Below, piece by piece: positions 34,198 through 45,998 of a DNA stretch of 64,000 nt (the first letter of the stretch is position 1; every line of letters starts with the position of its first letter). The notes beneath the pieces were generated by a model that did no database searches, was not told the DNA's origin, and saw nothing but the letters and a program-made list of their open reading frames with translations. Made by a program: the position numbers and the translations under genes. The DNA is taken from the NCBI GenBank assembly GCA_954871525.1, contig OX940872.1, forward strand, positions 24,337,746 through 24,401,745. Direction: 5' to 3'. This DNA comes from Parietaria judaica (taxonomy: Eukaryota; Streptophyta; Magnoliopsida; Rosales; Urticaceae).

Positions 34198-36533
34198 TTT
34201 CTTCACTAATAATTATGAAAAAGATATGTAATGTTTGAGAGAAAATTAATGCAATATATAACATAGAAGAGGTTAGATTAAGTGGTGTATTTATAAGCTA
34301 TGATGAAATTAATATCTACTTAAATATTGGATTGTTTGTTGATCTTTGTTTTGTTCGCCATATATAGCTGTTTGAACTTCGTGATATGACCAATACAAGA
34401 ATTGATATAAATTGTGTATATAATAGATTATATCGATGATCTCGTTCGTTAATTAATTGACAAAAATATTTTCAAGTAAGTCACGGGTCACAATTTAACA
34501 CTTTTTGTGATATTCAATGGGTCAAATGAACGAAGAAGTAAAATTAAATTCATGGGATATTCTTGCAAATTACTCTTACATATATTTATATAGAAAAATT
34601 CGCAGGCGGTCGGCAAATAGACATTGAATATTAATATTACTTGGTCATGGATAGCAAGGTTGTGAAACAAACAGACAAACAATTTCAGAGCTAAATGTCC
34701 ATAAATATACTTATAGGCATTGAACATGTTGACAAACGACAATCGATACGGCGAGCTTTGAGAACGTTCGTCGAGTCGTTTTGATATTTATGTCGTTTGT
34801 TGCTCTAATAATTTACAGTTAAGAGACCCAAATAAGAACAAAAAATGGTGCTTTATGTTTCGTCCTTTTCGTCTTTATTTTGGTGATCAATGGGAGTTGA
34901 CCGCCTTTTTCGTCTACATTTCTTTAAATAACGTTAATCAATTGCCATGTGACGTCAGGTTGGCTCTTATGTGAAAATGTCACACTATCTTTTAACTTAA
35001 TTTATTTTTATATATTGTTTAGAATTTTAAATTATTTGTTAATACCAAATGAATTACAAATTTATTACACTATGGGTGAAGCCGGAATTGGAACCATGAT
35101 TTTTACTCCCCGTCCCGGATTATTCAAAATCTGCCCCAATCTCAATTTGAAAAGAAACAAAAAAACTGTTTTTTCAATATTAAAGAACCGGAACGGAACA
35201 ACAAAATACTGTTTTTTTATAATTTGGCCAGAAAAAAAATTGGGATAGGAAAGACCCGGTTCTAAGTTTGGAATTAAATAAAAAAATTAATTCATTTTTT
35301 TCTTAAATTAAAAATAAAATATACATAAAACATTGGAAAATAATGGCACATACTGTATTATGTTTATTTTTATATATTTACAAATAAAGTAAATATAAAA
35401 TAAAAAAGAAAGTAGACATAATCCGAGCAACAGCCTTAGTAAAACGCTTGCATAGTCGTAGAACAACATGATCCAAAAAAACGACAATATAACTTGACGT
35501 ACAAACGAACTGAAAAACTAAGAGAAGGCTACAAAACTGTATCATGACATGAAAAAAATAAACGGCACGAAATTAAAACGACAATTGGAAGGCATGAGAA
35601 TGGTGAATATAATTGGAAAACGACAGGAAAAACTGATACATGGCATTGGAAAAAAGGACACTAAAACAACAATTGGCCACCAATAGAATGATGAATGAAA
35701 GTGCAAACGACTGAAAAACTAGAAGGACAATTAAACCAAAACGACAATAATGTATAAGGAGTGGAAAATAGTTCCTTTTCTTGCGACTCATTGTCCGAGC
35801 TATAAGCGAGCCAGGCCGGTTATTTAGGCCCAAAATTTCATTATTTATTGTATATATTAAGTTGCTGAAATCGCTTTTATCTATTGTAAGCGAAGTGATC
35901 GAGAAACTTGATTAAACAAATTTGTTTGGTATTTTTCATCTACAAATGTTAAATCTGTCGTGTTTGAAAGACGCCCTTCTTACACTTTGAATTGTATCTC
36001 AAACTTTGCAAATCGTAATTTGAAATACTTTCTATTTAGTTTCCTCACAATTTCTCTTTTTCCAATTCCAAGTGACCCTTCAATTCCATAAAGAGGCAAA
36101 ATCATGTGGCTATAATCATATTGATCAATTTAGTGGGTTGTTATGTAAGCTCACTTTTTGAATGTCCCCCTAAAATCATATATAGTATTCTGATCAAAAT
36201 AGGGTTCATGCTAAAAACAATGAAAATAACTTTTCATATAGTCTTAATTTTTTATTTTTTTTTATTTTTTAAGACTTTCAATTGGCTTTCATCTCTCATT
36301 TTAATACCTTATTGATTGGAAATTTTACTAACACATAGAAAATTCGTAGAAAAGCACGTAGTATCTTTTCTGTGTGTTTGTAAATTTTACGAACTTACAA
36401 ATAAGATAAATAAGAATTTTTATGATTTCACCTTCCATTTGTCGCACTGACCTTGAAGTTATCTTATGACTATCCAAAATCTCTTAATTTTTTAGGACAA
36501 ATTGCAAAATAAAATTGTGCAATCATGCTTGAC
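34198..36533. other. Start of the long gene-poor stretch
   Basis: No exon is seen. About 35077-35260 is one of the decayed C/G-paired stretches (CCGGAATTGGAACC, CCCGTCCCGG, AACCGGAACGG). About 35440-35770 carries repeated AAACGACA/AACGACAAT words like those at 28.1-28.3 kb. The rest is featureless AT-rich DNA. Confidence 0.5.
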
Positions 36534-36593
36534 TGTGATATAATCAAATATGATAATTTATAATGTGATATAATCAAATATGATAATTTATAA
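36534..36593. repeat. Perfect 30-bp tandem duplication
   Basis: Two identical 30-bp units at 36534-36563 and 36564-36593 (TGTGATATAATCAAATATGA...). They abut the left edge of the TRIM-like remnant and are likely a recent local duplication. Confidence 0.85.
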
Positions 36594-37015
36594 GGTGACG
36601 GCCACATCTCAATGATATACTGCCTTTTGTGGTAGACTCAAGAGTGCAAAACTTTAGACGTTAGGCAAAAAGAGATTATATCATATGGAAGGAAGTAAAA
36701 GAGTCTTAGAAATGGTATCAAAGCCTCAACTTAACCGAAAATGTGGCTAATGTAGTAATGAGGATGTCCTGCCCTGTTAGGTGGGGGTGACAATGACAAC
36801 TAGATCTCCTTGAGCCACAAAAGCAAAATAGCGTCTGTATAATCATCTTACATTTTTAAGTAAGATTAAGTATATGATGATTTATAAGGTGATGCACCAA
36901 CCGCTCAATGATACGAAACTCTTTTAGAGAGTAACCCAAGAGCAAAAACACTACATATTAAACTTAAAGCGGACAATATCATATCAAGAAGTAGAGTGAG
37001 GGCGTTGCATGTTCC
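36579..37015. mobile_element. TRIM-like retrotransposon remnant
   Basis: Two related blocks of about 130-140 bp flank a short interior. Both begin ATGATRATTTATAAGGTGA, share CTCAATGATA, AAGAG.GCAAAA and ATATCATAT.AAGAAGTA, and differ elsewhere (about 36579-36711 and 36875-37013). Directly after the first lies TGGTATCAAAGC (36713), one base away from TGGTATCAGAGC, the primer-binding site complementary to tRNA-Met used by many plant retroelements. No coding capacity. Consistent with a terminal-repeat retrotransposon in miniature, old and diverged; could also be a fragment of a larger LTR element. Confidence 0.45.
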
Positions 37016-38504
37016 TTTGAATTTGTAAGAATGTACAATATCTTTTTGAGTGATCTATCAACCCCATTGTACTTGCATAACTTTTTGAGTGAAAAACAAT
37101 TGAAACCCTAAATGGATGCATGTAATATCGTCCAAATGTGTACATAAAAATGCATATATATATATATAGATATATTTGCTTTATGAGTAAGCATATATTG
37201 ACGCGCAAAGTGTAGGGTTTCTGCAGCCATTATCGGTTGTTTCCAACATAGTTTGGATTATATATGAACTTTTATAATTCACATTTCACAGATGCATCGT
37301 TTGACTTCTTTCTCAATTTCCCTTTTCAAGTAAGAAGAGATTCAAACTTTAGTTTAGTGCGTACAACTATACGAAGGTGATAATTCAATATGGTGATAAT
37401 TTCCAAAGTATTTTACAACCTTCAGTAGTTATGGTTTCGTGCTTTTTCATGATACGTTTTCTTCATGACGTCATCACACCAATAAAATAAAATTACTCAA
37501 CTTTTCAATCCACTTCCTCGCTCGCCTTAATATATATTTTCTTTTCGAGTGTTACATTGAAAGTTCAAAAGAAATAGGACTAGACACCATTCGAATATTG
37601 GATGCATATATATACGCATATATTTGGTTGTGAAATAGCTAAAATACTTCAGAGAATCAGAGCTTTTTATACTCACTTTTGTTATTGCTATATTTGGTTC
37701 CTTGGTCCTTCAATAAAAGTGTCGATTACTATATATTATTTTATTATTCGCAGTCAAGGTATATTATTATAACACAATTGAACAGTATAATTCACAAACG
37801 TATGTATAAAAAACTTACATATATAGAACACTTAAGTTATCAATAGAATCATTATTATATATATATTACTTTTCTGTAGCATACTAACATTACATCTAAG
37901 TTACCAAAAAGAATATTAAAACACTTAACAAAATACAGTACATATATGAAACATATATTTTTTTATAATTTTATTTAAACATGTCAAGTGAGTCTCATTG
38001 TATTATCTTGTTCTTTTCATGTTCAGTGATATAAATGTTAGTCTTGTTAGACACGATTAAACTCAAATTCATATAAACTCGATTCAAACTTAATCTACTA
38101 TATATTAATCGTATTATATATATCTGTATTGTGTCGTAATTCAAATTTCTCCCGCATATCTATACTTCAGTGATCAACGTTTAGTTGTAACATCGTTGAG
38201 AAACCCAAACAGTGATGTTGACGAAAGATCAACCATTTGAAGTTATCTTTAATAATTTGTTGCGAGAAAGTGATTATTTCTAGAACTCTAGTCCAAGAAA
38301 TGGTTGAATAAAATAAAAAAAATGTCTCCAAAATGATTGGACAATGTTGAGATAATAAAACCACGTACTCGAAATGAAAGTATACCCCTAGGCCAAACAC
38401 TAATAGAGAGGCCAATAATGTTGCGACAATTAATCTTGTGAGATAATTATTAAGTAGTAACTAAAGTCGATTTCAGTGGAAAAAAAATACACTATATATA
38501 TATA
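37016..38504. other. Gene-free AT-rich sequence
   Basis: No exon, structured repeat or RNA gene is recognised. TATATA tracts occur at about 37157-37172 and 37855-37870. Confidence 0.5.
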
Positions 38505-38782
38505 GGGAAACTTCAGTTTGTATGCCCGGACAGCATGTGTTTTTAGAAAAGTACCCGAATTTGTTAAATTACAAAATTATGCCCCAAAAGTGTTTATGTA
38601 AAGACAAAAAGTGTTTATGTATACATTAACAGTTTTTGGAGCATATTTTAAAGTGTTCAAAAGTGTTTAAAACTGTTTATGTAAAGACAAAAAGTGTGTT
38701 GGGGCATAATTTTGTAATTTAACAAATTCGGGTACTTTTTTGAAAACACATGCTCTACCGGGCATACAAACTGAAGTTTCCC
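38505..38782. mobile_element. Foldback Mutator-like MITE, 278 bp
   Basis: The first 22 bases, beginning GGGAAACTTCAGTTTGTA, are repeated in inverted form at the right end. The arms continue through a TTTTAGAAAAGTACCCGAAT-type block. Flanks TATATATATA and TATACATATA match at 9 of 10 bases, though such AT repeats are weak evidence. Terminal GGGAAACTTCA is shared with the element at 19285-19590. Confidence 0.65.
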
Positions 38783-41748
38783 TATACATATATATATATT
38801 CTTTTTTGTGGCTCAGTGGTCTGAAACCAACCCAATCAAAACCCTAAGCTTGTCTTCTATGCATAGAACTAGTGAAGGTGTATACGTGACGGTTCAATAG
38901 TGTTGCTACAACATTCTTGTTGCCTTTTAATGGACGAGCTTTCTTCAAAATAATATGAAATAGGTATAATTATTTATTTAAATATTTTTATGAGTCCGAG
39001 CTTATTGATTGAGTACTCTTTATAATGCAATGATATATATTTGTTTTTTTTTTGGTGCTGCTTGTGTGCGCTTTTTAGTTTAGCCAATGAATGTAAAGAG
39101 AATTTTCTTTTTTTATTATTTAATTATAAGGATTATATATATCTTATATATACTATAGTATATATACAATTTTAAATATCTGAATATACATATATATAGC
39201 CCTTACGCAATAACCAAGTGTATATAGATAACTCAAAAACCATGCAGATTTCACAATAATATATAAACTTTTAGTTTTTGAGAATAAACTTTAAGAGCAT
39301 GTGTAGATAATAAATAAATAAATAAATAATATATTTATTTCCTTGATATGAGCAATTGAGCATGACCACGTCACAATAACGTACTTATCATGTCAAAAGT
39401 TTACAAAAAAATTTCATATTGAATATAAATATAATTAATTAAGCCTGTATATAGTGGCGGCTATTATTGCAGCTAAAAACTTTATATTTACACAACTTAA
39501 TTTCTTTACTTTTCCAATTAAAGCTGATCAAACAGTATTCTATAAAAAAATATAAACAATTCAAAATTATTCTCAGTCTTTAGCCAGAAAAATACACATA
39601 CGTTGACCTTATCACCATGATCACTATTAAGTATTGTTATTATTATTTTTTTAATTCAAATAGAAGTATTAATACCTTACTTGATCCCATTTTTAGTGCG
39701 TACGCTGTGAGAAACCCTAATGGGGTTTCGATGTTACTCAAAGATTATTTGTCGAGCAAAAGAGAAAGGTGACATCAGCCCTATCTTGCACCATATGATT
39801 GGCCCAACTCTCTACAGTCTACACTATGAATGAAGCACCATCATACTGATAAATAATAAATAAATAAATAAATCGACTATAATAAATGATTAAATATATC
39901 AATTTTATAACCTCATAAATAGAAAATGATTGCATGCTTGGATATTTAGGTTAGGTCCTTTACCTAGGGTTGTTAGTTGTTAAGGTTGGGTAATATAACT
40001 GTATCACTCACTCACCCACTAATTTATTTATTTATGATATTATATATGTATTTTGTAAAAGATTTATAAATTTTCTTATTGGACAGCTGTATTAATTTGG
40101 CTCCTTAATTTACTCTATTTACATGATTTTTTATAATTTAAGGTCGTCAATGATATTTCAGTGACGGAATTAGCTTCTAACAAGGGTACTGACTACCGAT
40201 CAAGAAGATGATAGATATTCGAGAAGGCGCATGACTAACTTTTTCTTTTTCTTTATTTGAGGCGAGGAGGAGCACATGCCCATTATACTCGGTCACCACT
40301 TTCTTCGAGCCTATATACATGTAACTTGGTATCACTGAATAATAGTTTAATAAAGAAAATTTAATTTAATTATGAATTTCATAAACTAGTATAATTTTAT
40401 AGTTTTCATGTAATTAAAATGATCATGCCATTTATAAATTGTTTTTGTTATATTAATATTTAACATTTTGAGGAAGACAATGAATCAAGTCAGAGAAAAA
40501 AATTCACAAACTTTTTGTCTATAAACTTAATTTAGGGAGCAATTCACTCACTTAGAAAATGGGGACTAAAAATGCTAAAACCGTTTTATTTTCATTAATA
40601 TTTTATATAATTTAATTACTTGATCATTTAGTGCTAGTATCTTTCAATGTTTATATCTCTTCCACTAATATAAACACTATAGATCAAGTGGTCCTGGAAA
40701 TATTAAAAGTTGGATCATGTATGAGCTCTATTTTGATATCTTTTTTCACTTTATGTTACTAATGTTCCACTAATATATTTACCATCTTTTTCTTTCCATT
40801 ATCATTCCTTTAATATATATATATATATATACATATTCAATAATCAGATTGGTCCACCATTGGGAAAATGGGCTTCTCTGTACTGATGATAGCACCAATA
40901 ACTTATATGAGATTCCTTGATACCGAATATGGCTCAATATGCTTGTTTATCATTGGAGAGCAAATTTTTGTTAGCAAATAGAAATTTCAGAGAGTGCAAT
41001 CCAAGTGGGTTTTCTTGAATTGAATCATTTATATACACTTCGGTATTCTTTGATCAATTAGTGTACACGTATTTAGGGTTTGGCTTTGCTAGGCTTTCTT
41101 TTGAAAAAATATAATATCATGATCTTTATTTTATTGAATTACTTATGTCAAAAGTGAAAGTTAAATAATCTTGAGGTTAAATAGGGTATAGATCCATGTT
41201 TTTTAAACCCGGAACCCGGATATGGATATTTGCAAAAATACAAGGCGCTCTCGCTTTTGAAAATCCAGCGAATTTAAATTTTTGAAACTTATTTCTTACT
41301 CTTTATTTTATTGGATTACTTATAAATTAGACAAAAGTATCACTACAAATAATATACGGGTGAAAGTGGTTGCACCCGCTAATTTTCCAAAACCCTTCGG
41401 AAATCCGAATTTCAATTTTATAATCCACAATATTTTTGCTCTTTTATTTTATAAATACTTTACAAATACAGATAATAAAGGGGTGATATTAAACTCGGTA
41501 TGACCGCTTGGTTTCCGAAAGCCGAGAAGTCTTAGAAACACAAACCCACATCCACTTTTTAAATCCAACTACCTGGAAATTATAAGCCATATTAATTTCA
41601 AGTTTTTAAGAGTATCATCGTTCTCTATTTGACTTGAATAGAATTTGTTTTGTTTTTTTATTACAAGAATAGTTATTGCAAAAGTATAAGTACATTCTGT
41701 ACATATACAATACACATACTATTGCTATGAGTACGTCTCTTCATATAC

Positions 41749-41751
41749 ATA

Positions 41752-41800
<49 letters not shown>
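41749..41800. repeat. TA microsatellite
   Basis: A long TA run interrupted once near its left end by TATATGTATATA. A simple repeat prone to length change and mis-assembly. Confidence 0.9.
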
Positions 41801-41803
<3 letters not shown>

Positions 41804-42387
41804 CAAGGGTCGTTATCATGTATTGTTAATTATTGATTAATTGACTTTCCCTATGATGCAAATTTAAAGGGTGAATAGTCGAAGCATGTATATGAGGAAA
41901 CATATTGCTCAATTTTTTTTTGCTCTATGCTAGTTATGCTATAGAACCATATGTGTTCATGAACTAGAACATGAAATTATAAATTGTCCATTATTCGGGT
42001 ATATCATATATATGCCTAACATGTTTAAACACATGTCATATATATATATAAATATAGCACTACACTCCTTTCTGATATGTATCTTCACGTTTGAACTTTT
42101 AACGTAGCAGCCTCTCCTTTACAAAGTAGCTATATCTACTTGCAATGCATTGATCAAGTTGCAAAGTAGTATTTCTATTTCGATGACGTTTTGGTTTTCG
42201 ATTTTTCTCGCATATATATATATATAATATTATACCAGATTTTATATGCTTTCTTCATTCTTAAGACTTTATGGATAGTTTCATTCTAAGACATGCGAAT
42301 TTATTTTTATTAAGAATAAAAGAGTATTGGACCTATTTGGTGCCAATATAATTAGTACAAAACAACCACTCGTGAACAAAACATGAG

Positions 42388-42396
42388 CACTAATTG

Positions 42397-42433
<37 letters not shown>

Positions 42434-42450
42434 ATATAATATATATATAT
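42388..42450. repeat. TA microsatellite array
   Basis: Three TA runs separated by short AT-rich breaks over about 60 bp, followed by an AT-rich region. Palindromic, likely hairpin-forming. No gene nearby. Confidence 0.85.
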
Positions 42451-43332
42451 AAACACGTACAATATTGTACAATTGCATGCATTATATATTTGCATATAAA
42501 ATAATATTTAAAATGGCGGCTCACTTTCATTTCTTGCATTTAAAATGGAATTTGTTTTAGTTTGTGATATAGTTTATATATCTCTTTATTTTTCTGAATA
42601 GATTTCATTTTTCAAATTCTTTTGACATTATAAAATAAAATTTAACGCGTATGCTAAGTACATAAAGCATATATATGTGTCGTTTATGTAGTTATTGACG
42701 TATAGACAATTTGTCAATCATACGATTCGAAAACTTTACATGTAAAAATACACGTGAATTTGACTTACAGTTTGGATTAATAGCTGCACTGATATAACTT
42801 ACATGTAAAAATACCATGATGATATAACTTTGATTTTTAATAAGATTATATCAATTATTTCAATCGATTTAATATAATTTTGCACACATGTCAATTACAT
42901 TTTTAAATATTTATCTCTTATTCTTTTTTAGTAAACATTAAATTATTTTGAAAGTAATAAATATTAAAAAAATTATCAGGAAAAACAAAAAGAATAAATT
43001 TATACTCGCCATAAAAATCAAGTCATTTAGGTAATATATTATACTGCTATTAACACTTCCAATTTTCAAGCTTGAATATTAGACATCTACGAAACAACCA
43101 CAATATTTTGCAATGAAAGTGTTTGGCTCAATTATAGCTTTGAAAATCTTACAAATTAATGCATGTTTTTTTGCTATACCAGTAAGGTCTAAGGACAAAT
43201 AATCTAAACCATTATCACTTTTGTTCGCACTTTTTGTCTCTTTGACCTCACCTTCTTCAATGTCTATTTTTATATATTTGCATGCCATTGGATTTGTTTT
43301 AACATCAATGTACCTAATCAAACAGAATTATG

Positions 43333-43418
43333 TTTGGGTACATTAGCCGTCAAAAATAAATATTAGATACATAATTCGCAACTGATCAAACATTGGATAC
43401 ATTAGCTGCAGTTTACCC
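43333..43418. mobile_element. Solo end of the element family found at 54566-55554
   Basis: GGGTACATTAGCC..., TTAGATACATAATTC, GATCAAACATTGGATACATT and AGCTGCAGTTTACCC follow in order the right terminus of the 989-bp foldback element. The matching left end was not found, so this is a broken copy or a single terminal fragment. Confidence 0.55.
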
Positions 43419-43555
43419 TAAATATTAATGTTTGATCATTTTCTGTTACGATAGTCTTAGTACTCCATAAACATACTCTTTTAATTGTATGCCATATATA
43501 GTGTCACAATGTTAATTTTTCCGTTAACTTTTCCCTAACGAAATTCCTTATGCGG

Positions 43556-44299
43556 TGTTGAATTCCCCGAATCCAACCAGCCTTAACAATCGAGACCCTT
43601 TATCAATTGGAATCACTCACTCCCTCTAAGTACTTAATCACTCTTGAACACTCTCGCATACGTACGACACGATAATCTTACGCACGACACAATAGTCTTA
43701 CGGGGCACACCCCAACCTTATGTTTTATTAATATTCAAAAGGATACAGACTCTGCTGACTCGGCACCCTAAATCGTGCTCTGCCCGTACTGGAATCCTCG
43801 TACTTATCCCTAGAACAGACTCAACTCTAAGCCTAACTCAACTAGAGAATAAAAAAGAGAATGAATGTAATTATAAAACTCGGCCAACATGGCTCTTTAA
43901 ATATGCAAGGTTAAGATAATCCTAATCCTAGTCGAAATCTAACTCTTGGGCGCGATCCTATCTTCAAGAAATCTTAAGCACACGTTTTCCCCTTGGCTGC
44001 GATCTTCTTCACGCGTCTTCGTTGCAATCTTCGTGGGCAATCCGCGTGAAGGTTGGCCCCTTGGCGCGTTATCCTGAGCTCCCTTGATTTCTTCATTTGC
44101 ATTGTGTGGCCCGGGTATCCGTCGGGCACTTATGGTGAGTTTCCATCCGTTAAGTCACCTGCTTAAAATACCTGCAAGTGTGCTCGGCACACCGAGACTT
44201 CCGCTTGGCACACCAAACTTCTTCGGCGCGTTAAATAACCTGTCTCGCACCCGAGAGGCTGCGCACGGGCCCCCTTAGCTAAACTAAGGGGGTGTGACA
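43556..44299 (-). mobile_element. Probable solo LTR, about 744 bp
   Basis: This block is much richer in G and C than its surroundings. On the minus strand it starts TGTCACACCCCC, a typical start of plant Gypsy LTRs, and ends ...GGGGAATTCAACA, giving TG...CA borders. No gag, pol or primer site lies next to it, so it would be a solo LTR. The five bases on each side (TGCGG, TATAG) do not match, so one border may be wrong or the flank decayed. Confidence 0.5.
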
Positions 44300-44454
44300 T
44301 ATAGTCAATATATAGTACCGCTAAGCTAAGTTAAATAGCTAGAATAAACAAATGTAACACTAATAAAATACATTTGCGATGACCATAAGTTGACATGTAT
44401 ATATTTTTCCCATGGTCTGCTTTTAGCAACTAATAATATCTAGAAATAAATTAA

Positions 44455-44645
44455 CCAAGTTTGTTTGGCCCAGTGATAACACCATAACTCACCCCTCCAA
44501 GAGATCACGGGTTCAAACTCACGGGAAGCAAAATGTTTGTCATTTTACATATGTAAACTTCGCCAATAGTGTCACTTATTCTTACAATGAATATATGTAG
44601 TAATGAGATAGTGCAAAGTAACATTGGCCGATGTAGAACCACCAC
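44455..44645 (+). mobile_element. tRNA-derived SINE candidate
   Basis: An A-box-like TTGGCCCAGTGATAAC (44465-44480) is followed 29 bases later by a B-box-like GGGTTCAAACTC (44509-44520). The order and spacing fit an internal RNA polymerase III promoter. The rest fades into AT-rich sequence near 44645. Target duplications were not identified. Confidence 0.5.
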
Positions 44646-45255
44646 ATTAAAAAAATAGAAATAAATTATTCAACAACTTAAAGTAATTTCTTATAAAATT
44701 TATTGACACACAAGATGAGATGTCAATCTAATTATATATTGACTACAAAGAAGACATTGCGTGTATAATATTGTTATTAAAATTCCTTGAAATCTTTTGA
44801 CTATTTTATAATATCATATTATTATTATTGGTGCGGAAGAGATGGATAAAATCGTATATCTTTTTATTGATGTGTCATTTTACGAAAATCTACACGACAA
44901 TATAGATTAAAAAACGGTAAATAAAATTCCAAAGGCTCACTTTCAACTTATGATCTTCAACTAGTTTCTTACAAGTTGCAATTGCTTAACTAATTCTCCT
45001 AGATCATGGTTGAGGCCGATTCAAACAATCACAAGCTTTCCACAATTTATTATAAGCAACGTGTCTAAATATAAATATATAAACTAAATATATGTATATA
45101 AATATATTCTCACGTACGTGATAATATATAAAACATGCAATGAGTATGGCATACTATTATATCGTCTCTATCTTAAAAAAGAAGAAGATAAAGTATACTA
45201 TCAAGTCATCATCGTGTAAAATAATTTATCGTTTGTGTATTTTGATTATTTTCAT
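44646..45255. other. Gene-free AT-rich sequence
   Basis: No exon or clear element is seen between the SINE candidate and the inverted hAT-type repeat. Several TATATA words and poly-A runs. Confidence 0.5.
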
Positions 45256-45814
45256 TAGAAGTGGTAATTTGGGGCCGGACACGAAACACAAAACGCTTAC
45301 GACACGATTTAAACGGGTCTAGGTTCATAAATGGATCTGGGTCCAACCGTATCGGACACGATTAAATAACGGGTAAACACGACACGAACACGATAACACG
45401 ATGGGACCCAATTAGACACGATTAAAGAACGAAAAGTTACATTTTGTGCAAATTATATATGTTATTAAGTGTTTTAATACTTATTATAAATTAAATTTAT
45501 GTTTCTATTTGATTAATTACGTCTTACAATTGATGAACATAAAAATTTGTTAGTAAAATTGTAAAATCTTTGATAATATAGGTAATAAATTAAGTTAAAT
45601 GAGTATTAATTGAATTAATTTATCATTTATAAATACATTAATCTATTAATTGGGTTAAACGGGTATAAATACATGAATCTATTAAATGGGACGGGTCTGG
45701 GTTTCTACTTTTAGCACGATTAATACATCAGGCGGGTCTGGGTCTAGATAAAATAAGTAAAAAATGATTAAGACCCTGCATGAACACGACACGAAACCTG
45801 AATTGCCACCAAAA
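45256..45814 (-). mobile_element. hAT-type non-autonomous element, copy in inverted orientation
   Basis: About 559 bp. It is the reverse complement of the copy at 46640-47214: TAGAAGTGGTAATTTGGGGC at the left, CCTGAATTGCCACC at the right, and the same succession of internal words (ACGACACGAACACGATAACA, AATTACGTCTTACAATTGAT, ACGGGTCTGGGT). The right terminus and target duplication are worn (ATTTTCAT against AAACTCAT, weak). No transposase. Confidence 0.7.
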
Positions 45815-45998
45815 CTCATTTAGGTATCCCTCTACCTCTAGTAAATATATATTTTGCAAAAAAGAAAATAGAGAGTACAAAGAAAAATTATTCTCTCAAT
45901 ATATATATATACATTATCTATTAAATGTCTAAAGGGAGCAATAATCTCGTTGACATTTTTTTAAAATTTCAAAAGTTGCCTGATTTTTTATTTGTAAC

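Larger units (their letters stand above)
38783..43329. other. Gene-poor AT-rich sequence with microsatellites
   Basis: No exon is supported. It includes TA arrays at about 41753-41800 and 42388-42450, TAAA/AATA runs at 39310 and 39855, and a TGGCTCAGTGGT (tRNA A-box-like) word at 38809-38820 without a matching B box. A minus-strand frame at 43079-43321 lacks an ATG at its start and has no family match. Confidence 0.5.

Noticed and set aside
38805..38870. TGGCTCAGTGGT resembling a SINE A box
   Set aside because: No B box 30-45 bases downstream.
43079..43321. An 80-codon minus-strand frame beside a MULE end
   Set aside because: No ATG at its start, no recognisable transposase motif and no neighbouring exon.
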